Below, one piece after another: positions 23,034 through 34,425 of a stretch of 64,000 nucleotides of DNA. Position 1 is the first letter of the stretch. Every line of letters starts with the position of its first letter. The stretch comes from Byssochlamys sp. IMV 00236 (Eukaryota; Ascomycota; Eurotiomycetes; Eurotiales; Thermoascaceae): contig MSJH02000826.1 of assembly GCA_001931875.2 (NCBI GenBank), positions 1 through 64,000 of the forward strand, read 5' to 3'. A model generated the notes under the pieces. That model saw only the letters and a program-made list of their open reading frames with translations, had not been told where the DNA came from and made no database searches. Made by a program: the position numbers and the translations under genes.

Positions 23034-23915
23034 TTATGTCGACTTAGCCCGACCTCTGCTGCGTGCCGTTGCCGTCTCGAGAGAGTTGATGATCTCAGCA
23101 CCAAGAATATAGATGTTGTAGCTCGGGAAGATGAGCCAGAGACCACTGGGTGCACCGTTAGTCTATGCCTCTGGACTTTATCGACATCACGTATCCATCG
23201 GACAACTTACTTAGGCACGATCCAGTATACGATCAGTGTACCAATGCTGTTGTGACCGATGTTTTCGAAGCCCGAGAACACTTCATTCAACCCTGCAATG
23301 CTGTTAGCTATATCCTACAAGCTACCTAAGAAGCGATCGAAATGGCGCGGGAGACTGACAGTATAGGGCAGTCTTGCTGACGGTCATGACGGAGGCACTG
23401 AATGCGACTAGAAGCGCAATGGCACCTGTCCTTCCAGCGATAGACTTGTCCTCCTTCAAGAACCAGATCAGGCCTTTCTGTTGTTTCCTGGATGCGCGAC
23501 CGCTGCTCGTCACGATCGTTCCATACCGGTAGACCACGAACAGATAATACAGATACCCCGCAGTCTCGACCAAGTTCATCACCGTTTGTGCGGCCGTGAA
23601 TCCATTGCGCGCATTAAACGCCGGCCAGCCGTAGATATAGTCGATCGTCCCATAGAGCGCATAAGGAGTCCAGATGGGTGAATGTAGCTTGCCTCCGGGC
23701 ATGCTATGCGGTCGCAGAAGCACATAGCCGGCGTCCCAGAAGATTAATGGGATCGAGAAGACCAGCCAAATAGTGACCGCTGCTGATGGCGTGTGAACCC
23801 ATTTTGAGCGACTGCTTCCAGACGTCGTAGGCGATGGAGTCGACTTCGCGACAGCATTGGAACTAGGCGTCGTGGGGGGAGGGAAGTCCCGGGGATGATG
23901 TCGCGTGGAGACCAT
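23034..23915 (-). CDS. Multispanning membrane protein, uncharacterised fungal family (249 aa)
   Basis: Exons in coding order: 23915-23360, 23292-23211, 23145-23034; the donors are GTCAGT and GTAAGT. After a Ser/Thr/Pro-rich N-terminus of about 45 residues come roughly five hydrophobic segments: AAVTIWLVFSIPLIFWDAGYV, then YALYGTIDYIYGW, VETAGYLYYLFVVYRYG, GAIALLVAFSASVMT and LIVYWIVPNGLWLIFPSY. Conserved-looking motifs are RPHSMPGGKLHSPIWTPY, FNARNGFTAAQ and WLNEVFSGFENIGHNS. I know this pattern as a widespread but unnamed filamentous-fungal family. The layout resembles EXPERA/emopamil-binding-type proteins, which is inference. The gene is divergent from the bZIP gene, with 756 bp between them. 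Confidence 0.75.
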
Positions 23916-24671
23916 GGCTTCTACCCGTTTTGTTGCGCAGCCGCGATCAGGTCAACTAAGTGAGTAAGTACTGTTGTGATTGGAGTTCTCAATTCGAATA
24001 GATAAGCGCGCGGTTCTGGTAGAGGAAGTTGTCCTTTACCTTCAGCACACGAGATGTTGGAAGAAGAAGAAACAATACAGGCATAGGGTGGCTGACTGAC
24101 GAGAGCGGCGGCGTGCCTGTGACGTCTACGTCGCTGGGGACCTCATTCTGGAAACTCCTGGGCTTTGAAACGATTCGAGTTGGATACAGACGCTGTTTAG
24201 AAACCAGGCTGAATGAGCAACCCTATTCCGTCCAGACACTGGCTACTGGCCCAACTCAAGCTCTAGTTACTACACTGGTTGATTCCCGTGATATCTAGTT
24301 ACTCCAGATATAATAATAATTATTAACATGAACATGTTCTTTGGCCCCAGCCCTTAATTTCCAGCGCAGCCAATCATCCATCGGAGATCTCCCCGTGCCG
24401 CTCAGCGTGGCCACCACGTGATCACCGTTTGCGGGTTAAAACCCCGACTGCATTCTGGGAGGCAGCAGAATAGAATCTTCTTAATGACCGCAATTATTAC
24501 TCTTGTCTCCCATACCCCGCACGATCGAATAAGCTAAGAAATGCATGCGCGAGACTGGCGGTTGGGGACCTTCAGTCTCAACGGCTGAAAGTGACGTTAC
24601 TTAGAAGTGAGCAAGTCTAACCTACCTCGGAAGCGACAGCTTGCGCTCTGTGAAACTAGGCACCAGGCCAA
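23916..24671. promoter_or_regulatory. Divergent promoter of the membrane-protein and bZIP genes
   Basis: No conserved frame. A plus-strand open frame at 24029-24298 has no recognisable motif. The region must carry both promoters. Confidence 0.4.
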
Positions 24672-25684
24672 ATGGAGGTCGAGACTGAGCAAAAGGTGAA
24701 TTGCTATTCTAGTAGTTGGTAAGGCACTATTGTATCCTAACGACTGAATAGAAACGGCAGCGCTTGGCGCGAATCAGAGAGAACCAGCGCAAGAGCAGGG
24801 CGAGAAAGCAGGAGTACATCCAAGAACTGGAACATAACCTGTCCGTCTGCAAGAAGCAAGCTCATCAGCAAGATATCAACAACCGGATATCTATACAGAA
24901 GCTAGAAGTCGAAAATGCAAAACTGCGTCAACTCTTGTCCCGCCTCGGCGTGGCACCTCCTTCCGTCGATGAGTATCTACGGGGAGAGGATAATCCTATC
25001 GTGGCCCAGAAAGTAGCAATACCAGCTCTGCGTCGACCGGAAGTCAATCTACAGGCAGCTCCTGTGGAGAGCAAGTCTGGTTGCAGAACCGCCTCCCAAC
25101 CTCCCCCTCAACCTACTTCACAACGCCCCCCGAATCTCCACGAAAGTATTACGGAGGCTGCAAAGTCCCTGCAGTCGCTAGCCAGTAGTATGGCTGCGAT
25201 AGAAGCCAATAAGAAACCAGCCTGCCAACAAGGACCATGCCAGGAAACTCAGCCTCGTGAACAGGAGTCACTTCGGCGGGAACAACCTCAACAGAAAGAG
25301 TCCTGCTGCGGCCAAATCCAGCCCGAGCAGTCTCAACCGGAGCAACCTCGGACAGAGCAGCCTCACAACACTCCTCCGGCTAAATCTCCTACAAGCGAAG
25401 AAGCCTGCGAGTGTCCTCCGGCAGTGGAGGAACTATGTGGATGTCCTCCCTCCGAGGGTGTCCCTGAGTCTTGGCCTAGCCACGATACAGTCTTGAACAC
25501 TACTCTGTGCTCTGTCGCGGGGGAGTTGATCAGCCAGTACAACACTCGTGGCGTTGATTTGACCGAAATTCGCCAGAAACTATGGGCTGGTTTTCGGAAG
25601 GGATCATCTGCGGAAGAGGGCTGCCGAGTGCAGAATCAGGTGCTCTTTGAGATATTGAATGAAATTAGCGGAAATCTATCTTAA
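24672..25684 (+). CDS. Cysteine-rich bZIP transcription factor (318 aa)
   Basis: A short exon 1 (24672-24695, MEVETEQK) joins exon 2 (24752-25684) through a 56 nt GTGAAT-TAG intron. The basic region is at residues 9-30 (RIRENQRKSRARKQEYIQELE) and the zipper runs to about 72. Residues 120-250 are Pro/Gln/Glu-rich and contain clustered cysteines: C166, C171, C193-C194, C227-x-C229 and C237-x-C239, the last two in a repeated C-x-CPP unit. Further cysteines are 41, 119, 261 and 299. A compact C-terminal domain follows (TLCSVAGELISQYNTRGVDL to the end), as in other Aspergillus bZIPs of this type. The stop lies 60 bp from the stop of the convergent ACR3 gene. A thiol-sensing role is inference. Confidence 0.85.
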
Positions 25685-25744
25685 TTATCATATACTCTAT
25701 TATCATGAGTGCTCCACCAACATTCAGGTTTATGATCAGCATGT

Positions 25745-27159
25745 CTACCAATTCCTCCGCCTGCCAATCCAGCGGACGACATACACCAGCCCGAGAAGGA
25801 CTGGGACTTCCACAAGAGGACCAACAGTGGCAGCGAGGGCCTGGTCACTATCGACCCCAAACGTGGCAATGGCCACGGCAATAGCGAGCTCAAAGTTGTT
25901 GCTCGCAGCAGTAAAGCTCTGAGTGCATCCAAGCTCGTATCCGAAGCCGAGACGATGTGTTATCCACAGAGTGGTCAAGAAGATGACGAGGAAATAGACG
26001 ATCAGGGGTGCCGCAACGCGGATGACGGACACTATCTGATGCACCACATGGCGTCCCTGTGAGGCGAAGAGGATAATAATGGTGAAGAGCAACCCGATCA
26101 GTGAGAGCGGCCCGATGAAATTCAAGAACTTCTGATAGAAATCCTTTCCAAAAATATTCCGCAGTGTGAATCGGGTTATGATGGCAGCGCCCAGCGGGAT
26201 TCCAAGGAACACACCAACGCTTTTGGCAGCGATGGAGTAATTGCTCGAATTATGATCGTCATCCTTTCCAATAACTCCGATAAAGAGGAGTGCTATCGGT
26301 GCGAACAGGACCATCTGGAGGATGGAATTAATAGCGACCAAAATGGCGCAGTATTCGCTGTCTCCACCTGCGAGTCCTGTCCAGATCAGGACCTCCAGAG
26401 CCGTCAGCATTGAAGCCCATGTAGTGCAAAATAGGATTGTTACTCTAGCTTACCATTGCAATACATCTTGCGATACCGACGATGATAAGCCCTTCCCGTA
26501 ATCCTTGCTCATCAGGGAGGAATGCCCAGGCTAGCGCAAGCTAGAATGGAGCCGTTCGTCAGTATTCTATTTACATTGTCAAGGAAAAGCTTGGAAGCAA
26601 CGTACCATGAACAATGGAGCTATGATCCAATTCACTATCAGACTGAATAGGACCTGGATCCAGAGGGATTTCTCGAGAAGTGTCCGATGTAGAGTCTCGT
26701 ACCGTACCTTGCAAAGGATCGGATACATCATCACCAGCAATCCAATGGCTATGGCGAAGATATGTCAGTCGTGAACAAACCGATGTTCCTTTCAGGAGGG
26801 GAAGATTCTTCAGATCGAACGGCGGATCAAAATCATCATCAAATATACTTACCAATAGGTATCGAGACCCCGACGAATTTTCCCTTCTGCAACGCCGGGC
26901 CCGTACTAGGGACAAAATTCCCCAAAATAATCCCTATCGCCATAGCGAGGAAGATCCAGACAGCTAGAAAGCGATCGAGAATCCCCAATTTTTTGAACGC
27001 TGAGACATGTCGTTCTGTCTTTTCTTCCTCAGGACCATCTGTGCCGACGGATGGTTGGATATCTGGAGACGCATTTCCCACTTCTAGATCTGGTGTTGGC
27101 TTCGTTTCGCCTTGGTATCCTTCCGCGAGCTTCTCATCTGTTATCACGGCGCCTGCCAT
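25745..27159 (-). CDS. acr3: Arsenite efflux transporter, ACR3 family (394 aa)
   Basis: Exons in coding order: 27159-26853, 26748-26606, 26540-26454, 26392-25745; all four join in frame. A hydrophilic N-terminus of about 70 residues precedes LGILDRFLAVWIFLAMAIGI, the first ACR3 helix. GIARCIAM contains the family's conserved cysteine (C176 here), followed by VLIWTGLAGGDSEYCAI. Near the end is GPLVEVPVLLGLVYV with the conserved glutamate. Hydrophobic segments agree with the usual ten helices. ACR3 exports arsenite (and in some fungi antimonite) across the plasma membrane using the proton gradient. The convergent bZIP may regulate it. No arsenate reductase or ArsH-like gene was seen in the window. 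Confidence 0.92.
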
Positions 27160-29226
27160 GCCCGTAATGATGTCTGGCGTCTAACTGGTATTTCTGGTGC
27201 CGTATAAGTATTTGAGCTTTCCTTCGCGAGTAAATAAAGTCGGCAGTAAAGCTCGATACCAAAGAAGGCAGGGCGCGGCACTTGGAGACAAGTTAAAACC
27301 AGGCCAGGGAAAAAATACAAAAAAAAAAAAAAAAGTCCAAATCAAAATATATAAAATTCTCCCCGAGTCTCATCCAAGAAAGAAGGCGAAGAAGAACTCG
27401 TCGAAAATATGATAAAAACCAACGCCGTCGATCCCTTTCCCACCTCGTCTCATCCCTACAGCCTACACTCCTTTATCAATCTTGGCCTCGTAAGCTTATT
27501 TCGATCTGGGGCAAAAAAAGCGTCTGGCTGGCTCTACCGCCCATTCAACCAATGAGCGTGCCGCGATGACATTTATTTTGCCTTTCAACGTACCATAGGC
27601 CGGTCTCGCCTGTTCCCCCAACCTTCCGTTCCGTTCTCGACCGTATTGGGAAGTTGTTCGAATAGAATAATTATTATTATTAAATCAAGTGCACAGATGC
27701 TTTGGCTTTCTGTCTCGATTAATGGGATCTTTTGAGAGGGTGTAATATGACAATGATATGATATGTCATAGGTAGTGATAGTTAATGCTTTTTGAGGAAC
27801 TGAATTGAAATGAACTAAACTATTGATCATATTCAGGTATTTCTCTCCTATTTGCGTATATTATTAATTAATACGCTTCCTATGATTTGTTTTGAACTAT
27901 ATGTCCATTCTATCAGAAGAGAAACGTGTCAACAAATAGGTTAACTAAGACACCGTCTTACACAGCGATGGGACCCAGTATTCAGACACTCTATAATAAG
28001 CCCCGAGGCGTAAGTTGGACATACACATTGGTAGATCTAGTTATTATTTCAAGCAATGATGGCGTTCTGCCAGTCGACTAAAAAGGAGAACTCCTTGTTG
28101 GTCTGCCTGGATCTTTAATAAGCAATTTAGAGGATATATAATTGACCAATCTTAAAACCCACGTTATGCTTCCGTCCTTGTTTCCATGCTTGTGGATTCT
28201 CGATATATTAGTTAGTGCGCATATTGTGTGTTGGAAATGGGACGTGGACTCTACACTGTAGTATCACCAGTCATGGTAGCCCATATAAGTGTAGTTGAAG
28301 AAAGAAAGAAACAGATCTATCCTGGTCGTAAATGAGTACTGTTGACGACAACTATATTTGCAAATCAAAGAAGATCCTTGATAGACAGTTTCTCTGGTGG
28401 ATTTCATAAAGTCTTGTCCACGCAATGGTGTCAGAAGTTCGAGGTGGATGGTGGATAGACGTACAAACGCTACTCAAGCAGCAAAAAGCACTTATAGAGG
28501 GCCGGGACTGGGGGATTTATAACTGGACCAGCGACAGGACAGAATTGAACTGTCCACGAGGTCAGTTCTAGCTCCCGAATTAGTTATATAGGCAAAATAC
28601 CTATCACATTGGTAAACGGTAGCTGGCGGTTGAGGTCAACTACCGGAATCCATCACAGGAATCGAGTAGGTCGGTGGCGTAAAGAATAGGTAATATAATG
28701 GCTTAGAGACATAATACGAGATCATCTAGGAGAGTGAGTTGAAGGCAGGATATGTATTGGTTTTATGAGAAAGTATTATCCGCCGCGGGAATTTAAGCAG
28801 CCAGCTCGTTCGAATAGCTCGGTCAGATGCCGAAATGACCTGCATCGTTCGATGTGTTCATCTACCAGGCTCCAGGCCTCCTTCTTTTCCCTTAGTCTGC
28901 GGGGAACAAATCCCGCGCTAGATATGTCTTTTGCCCTCTCCGGTCCAATTGCCCGGCGATATCGGCCAGAGAATCAAGGAAATTCTCCGACATGGTGTAG
29001 TTGGTTATTAATTCGGAAGTCTGGGGAAATTCCCCGGATCCCGTCGAGATATAAATGAGTTAGTTATGTAGTTAGCAGCTTTACCCCAATTGGTGGAACT
29101 GTTCGAAAAAAGAGATTCAGCTTTCGGGTAAACTCAGGGTTAAATACTGGACGCTCAGGCGTAGTGGGGTATAACGAAGAGAAACAAAAGAAAAGAAAAG
29201 AGAGGGGGGGATGACATCTCCGGCTT

Positions 29227-29249
29227 NNNNNNNNNNNNNNNNNNNNNNN
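29227..29249. other. Assembly gap (N run)
   Basis: Twenty-three N positions in non-coding DNA after an AAAAG-rich and poly-G stretch. Confidence 0.95.
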
Positions 29250-30061
29250 CTTTCAACTTTTGTTGATTTGACCAACCTAGCTGTGGTTTCTCAGAAACAG
29301 CATCTGGATCTCGACGGCTAGACTAGAGCCGAAGCTTCCAATGTTGTGTGGGAATGGTGGCTTCTGCCAGGTCAGTGCGTATATCCGATATGCTCGTTTC
29401 CGGGTAAATAGGAATTATTTCGTGAAGCGGGGTTGATCTTCGCGAAATTTCCGTCAATAATGCCCAGGTAGAGGTATTACTGCTCCGTAGACGACAATCG
29501 TATCTATCATAGAAGTAGATGGTAGTTAAGGAGCCCTCAGTAATGATTAATAATAATGACCACAACGATGTCTATCTAATTTTAGCGAGGACCCCCGAAA
29601 AGGGTGTTGATCTGAATCGATCTTCAGGGGTTTATCGATGACCATGGATCTGCTGTAGGCTCCCGAAAGAACCGTCCGGATCACCGTTTTTCTGTCTCAC
29701 TCCCTTTTGCCTCCGCTTGTTCGCAGGAGTATCGGGGATAAGATACTCTGCTGTTTCTCCGTATCATTTGCCGGCAGTAGTCTTCCCAACGGTAGATAGA
29801 TCTACCTTATTTCCAACTGTTGGATCAGTTGGGCCCAGAGTCTAAAGTTCCATGTGATCAAAACCACTGGATAAACAGGAGAAAAGTATGCCTGTGTAGT
29901 AGTATGTACAACGGTCACATTTCATTTCCAGCCAATTGAGCAGTAATCATCCTCGTATACTCCGTAGTACCATGCGGTTCAGATCGTAATATCTGACCGT
30001 TTGTGCTGATGGTCTGGAAATTTCCTCCAGATTTCCATTCCCGCGGAATGTCGCCCCCCTC

Positions 30062-30067
30062 CCCCAG
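30062..30067 (-). promoter_or_regulatory. Candidate CreA site (CTGGGG on minus strand)
   Basis: Matches SYGGRG, the CreA carbon-repressor consensus, within a C/G-rich run about 1.4 kb upstream of the beta-glucosidase start. Such short matches are common by chance. Confidence 0.25.
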
Positions 30068-30520
30068 GACCAGCTCGCGTCGTGTGGGGAATGTGACGTC
30101 GTGAAGAGAGCGAAAGCAGTTGATCTAAAATACTTCGTGGATGCTAACTAGATATCCCGTAGGCTGGTGTTCGTTTCATTGGCAGACCGTTTGCTCCGCT
30201 GCTGCTAAAATCTTCTGTGTCAACTCTACTCCATACTCAAGGTCAGCTGTGAGGATTTGGCAATAATAACTAGTTAGTTAGCGGTAGTTCAGGGGATAAT
30301 TCATACAGGATGTCCGCAGCCATCCCCTTTTCTTTTTCTTTTTCTCTTTCTCAGTAAGCTGGAGGCTGGTAATTCACTAATAGTTAGTTAACTATAGCGA
30401 CTCTGATCTCTAGGCGGTTCATAATGCCAGGTGAATGATATGATAGTTGCTTGTAAAGTAAGCATCGAGGTTGTTTGATCGGAAAACTGGAGAAACCCCT
30501 TGTTTGCGGAAGAATATAGC

Positions 30521-30527
30521 TTTAGCC
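30521..30527 (-). promoter_or_regulatory. Candidate XlnR site (GGCTAAA on minus strand)
   Basis: TTTAGCC on the plus strand equals the XlnR activator consensus. It lies about 940 bp upstream of the beta-glucosidase ATG. Position and function are unproven. Confidence 0.3.
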
Positions 30528-30877
30528 TGCCACTACTAACTGGCCCAGAAGAGACGGAGTTTTATCGGATCAGTAAGGTTGTAAGTTAGTTAGTTACCTT
30601 AGTTACTGCCAAGATATGTTTTTCTCATTAATCAATAATACGGATTATCTCCCCCTCTTTCCAGAAGGTCTTCAGTTCGTTTAGATCGAGCGGTGTCAGC
30701 AGAGTCCTCAGGGCACAGACTATCTATTATTGATGTACCCCTTCCGTGCTACCGAACTGCAGCCATGGCCGATTTAACCGGCCAGCCACTGCTACAGAGA
30801 TGGACAGGCGAAGCTTTTCGTCCTCCATAGCAACGTAGCATCCCTAATAATATGTAATGAGCTCTGCAGGGCCAACT

Positions 30878-30883
30878 GCGGGG
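30878..30883 (+). promoter_or_regulatory. Candidate CreA site (GCGGGG)
   Basis: A second SYGGRG match about 590 bp upstream of the beta-glucosidase start. Confidence 0.25.
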
Positions 30884-31466
30884 GAGGCGCTTCTTAGGGT
30901 CCCAGCCACGCTTGCTGGGAAGCCAGGCGATGGCAACGATGCCGAAACCCGACCAATTTATTTGCTTCCTGCATGTCTCATGGGCTGGTGGATCATGATA
31001 TACGGAGGAACTAACTAATGACCTTCTGAATTCTGAAAGATGCAGACGAGATGAGGATTTAGGCCGAATAACTAGAGTAGCGTCAATGATGGATGCTCTC
31101 TGGTGACACCAGTCTCCATCAGGTAGTATCTAACTATTATCCAGGGACATGGCCACTCAGTTTCCACTTGGACCTTCCTCTCGATGGGGAATTCGGGCCT
31201 CCATCGCTTGTTTCCATTAATATGATGGATGATCGACATGCCGCGCCCGGTCGCGGTCCTTGATCGCGTCCCTCGCTGGTGGCAGCAATTAAATATCACT
31301 GAAGATCCGGCCAGACCCCATTTTCCCAGTGACAGCGCTGAGAGGTCTTTGCTGTAGATACTCTCGGTGTCCTCTTTTCATCCTGCTGTGGTTGCATGCT
31401 CATCTAGTCTAGTTTGCAGTGTAACAACCAAGCAGACAAGACTATCTATACCTCAGACAACTAAGT

Positions 31467-34425
31467 ATGAGGCTTGGATGGCTTGAGGTAGCTGGCGTCG
31501 CGGCCGCTACCGTGGTCAGCGCCAAGGTACGAAGCTCTCTCCGCATCCGCCCCCTGGTTTATGTTTCGGTGCTTCAGCAAGCGCGCGCATACTTCTCTTT
31601 TTCCATTTTCATCTGTCTTTCTTTTATAATATAATTGTCGCTGGGCTCTGGGAACCAAGATCGATATGAGAATTAGCGACAATCCTGACAAACTTCCCTA
31701 GGATTTGGCATACTCACCTCCCTTCTATCCGTCACCATGGGCGAACGGTCAGGGCGAATGGGCCGATGCATACAACAGGGCCGTGCAGTTTGTATCACAG
31801 TTGACATTGGCTGAGAAAGTCAATCTGACAACTGGTACTGGGTAGGTCGTTTGGCGCTCATCACACTATTTCCAATTGCATTTCGGTCTGGATAGATTGG
31901 CTGACTGCTAGAAAGTTGGGAGCAGGAGCGTTGTGTGGGTGAAACGGGCAGTATCCCCCGGTTAGGCTTCCGTGGACTATGTCTGCAAGACTCTCCTCTG
32001 GGCGTGCGATTCGGTAAGCTTCCAGAGCAGAGACAATATTACTACCTACCTGGTCAGACATGCTAACTAGCGTTCAAGCGGACTTCGTCTCGGCTTTCCC
32101 TGCCGGTGTCAATGTCGCAGCCACCTGGGACAAAGAGCTGGCTTATCTTCGCGGCCAGGCGATGGGCCAGGAGCACAATGGAAAGGGGGTTGATGTCCAA
32201 TTGGGCCCTGTTGCTGGTCCACTGGGACGATCAGTTAACGGCGGTCGTAACTGGGAGGGCTTCTCTCCGGATCCTGTTCTGACAGGTGCGCTTATGGCGG
32301 AGACCATCAAGGGAATGCAGGACGCCGGTATCATCGCATGCGCCAAGCACTTCATCGGCTATGAGCAGGAACATTTCCGACAGGCTTCAGAAGCTCAGGG
32401 GTATGGATTCGACATCGACGAGAGCGTGAGCTCCAATATCGATGATAAGACGCTTCATGAGTTGTACTTGTGGCCGTTTGCCGATGCAGTTCGCGCAGGT
32501 GTTGGCTCTTTCATGTGTTCCTACAACCAGATCAACAACAGTTACGCATGCTCCAACAGCTACACGATGAACAAGCTCTTGAAGGGTGAGCTTGACTTCC
32601 AGGGATTCGTCATGAGCGACTGGGGGGCTCACCACAGTGGCGTTGGCGATGCATTGGCTGGCCTCGATATGTCGATGCCGGGTGACGCCGTCATGGGCAA
32701 TGGCCAGACATTCTGGGGCACCAACCTGACTATCGCTGTTGTCAACGGTACCATTCCAGAATGGCGTTTGGATGACATGGCTGTCCGCATCATCGCTGCA
32801 TACTACAAGGTCGGTCGTGACCGCCACCAGGTGCCGATCAATTTCGACTCCTGGACGACGGACGAATATGGTTACGAGCATGCACTCGTGGGCCAGAACT
32901 ACATCAAGGTAAACGACAAGGTAGACGTGCGCGGCAATCATGCGGATATCATTCGGAAGATCGGATCTTCGAGCATTGTCCTGCTGAAGAACAACGGAGC
33001 ACTGCCGTTGACAGGCTATGAGAAATTCACTGCCATCCTCGGTGAAGATGCTGGATCGCCCCAGGGAGGTGCCAACGGCTGCAGTGACCGTAGCTGTGAC
33101 AACGGTACATTGGCCATGGGCTGGGGCAGTGGTAGCGATAACTTCCCTTACCTAGTCACGCCGGAGCAAGCGATCCAGAATGAGATCCTCTCCAAGGGCA
33201 AGGGTCCAGTCTTCTCCGTCACCGACAACGGTGACGTTGATGCGATACAGCAGTATGCCTCTCAGGCTACCGTCTCCATTGTGTTCGTCAACTCGGACTC
33301 CGGTGAGGGTTATCTCAACGTGGCCGGCAACATGGGAGACCGCAACAACATTACTGTCTGGCAGGGAGCCGATCAAGTTGTCAAGACTGCCACGGCTTAC
33401 TGCAACAACACCATCCTTGTCATCCACGGTGTTGGTGCGGTCGAGGCCGGGGAGTGGAACGATAACCCCAACATCACTGCCATTGTCTGGGCCGGTCTTC
33501 CCGGCCAGGAGAGCGGAAACTCCCTGGTTGATGTCCTGTACGGTCGTGTCAACCCCGGTGGAAAGACCCCCTTCACCTGGGGTAAGAACCTGGATTCCTA
33601 TGGCACTCCTCTGCTCATGGAACCCAACAATGGCAAGGGTGCGCCGCAGGTTGACTTCACCGAAGGCGTCTTCATCGACTACAGACACTTCGACAAGGCG
33701 AACGACACCCCCGTTTATGAGTTCGGCTATGGGCTCAGTTATACCACCTTTGGTTACTCTAACCTCTATGTGCAGCCCATCCCCGTCGCGACGTATGGAC
33801 CTGTTTCCGCTCAGACCAAGGCAGCCCCTGTTTTGGGCAACTACAGCACCGACTACGCCGACTATCTTTACCCGGACAACATTGACAAGATTCCATTGTA
33901 CATCTACCCATGGCTGAACTCGACGGATCCTAAGAAGGCTTCCGCCGACCCCAACTATGGAATGAAGACTGAAGACTATGTCCCCGCGGGTGCCACCGAC
34001 GGCTCTCCCCAGCCCGTTCTTCCTGCTGGTGGCGGCCCTGGTGGTAACCCAGGCCTGTACGAGGAGGTGTACCGTGTCAGCGCCATAATTACCAACACTG
34101 GCAAGGTGGCCGGTGATGAGGTTCCCCAACTGGTAAGTTTGCAATGCGCGATCATCTCGAGAAGCATTGAATCACTGACATTGAGCAATAGTACGTGTCC
34201 CTCGGTGGCCCTGACGACCCCAAGGTTGTTCTCCGCAGCTTTGACCGGATCACCCTTGCTCCTGGCCAGCAGTACCAGTGGACCACGACGCTGACCCGTC
34301 GTGATATTTCCAACTGGGACGTTGCCAGCCAGAACTGGGTCATAAGCGAGTACCCCAAGACGGTCTATGTCGGCAGCTCTTCGCGGAAGCTGCCTCTTCA
34401 GGCACCGCTCCCCGCGTTGTCTTAA
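31467..34425 (+). CDS. bglA: Secreted GH3 beta-glucosidase (861 aa)
   Basis: Exons: 31467-31526, 31702-31841, 31916-32013, 32079-34132, 34192-34425. The total of 861 residues agrees with the 860 of Aspergillus BGL1-type enzymes. [19 protein letters not shown] is a signal peptide. The GH3 N-terminal TIM barrel carries [11 protein letters not shown]; the nucleophile aspartate falls at residue 280, the same number as in characterised Aspergillus enzymes. The GH3 C-terminal domain has KNNGALPL and [11 protein letters not shown], and the fibronectin-III-like tail follows ([15 protein letters not shown]). Many NxS/T sites suggest heavy N-glycosylation. The enzyme removes glucose from cellobiose and other beta-glucosides outside the cell. 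The long upstream region carries XlnR- and CreA-like words. Confidence 0.95.

Larger units (their letters stand above)
27160..31466. other. 4.3 kb stretch without a supportable gene
   Basis: Lies between divergent ACR3 and beta-glucosidase. It contains an A run near 27320, an assembly gap at 29227-29249 and many short repeats of the GTTAGTTA type. Candidate regulatory words for the beta-glucosidase are listed separately. A plus frame at 28765-29058 has no recognisable motif. Confidence 0.45.

Noticed and set aside
23034..27159. Secondary-metabolite or full arsenic resistance cluster
   Set aside because: No polyketide, peptide or terpene synthase is present, and no arsenate reductase, ArsH or methyltransferase gene; only the bZIP-ACR3 pair is supported.
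28765..29058. 97-codon plus-strand frame in the gene desert
   Set aside because: Composition is not protein-like and no splice partner was found.
33152..34144. 330-codon minus-strand open frame
   Set aside because: Antisense shadow of the beta-glucosidase, whose sense protein is unambiguous.
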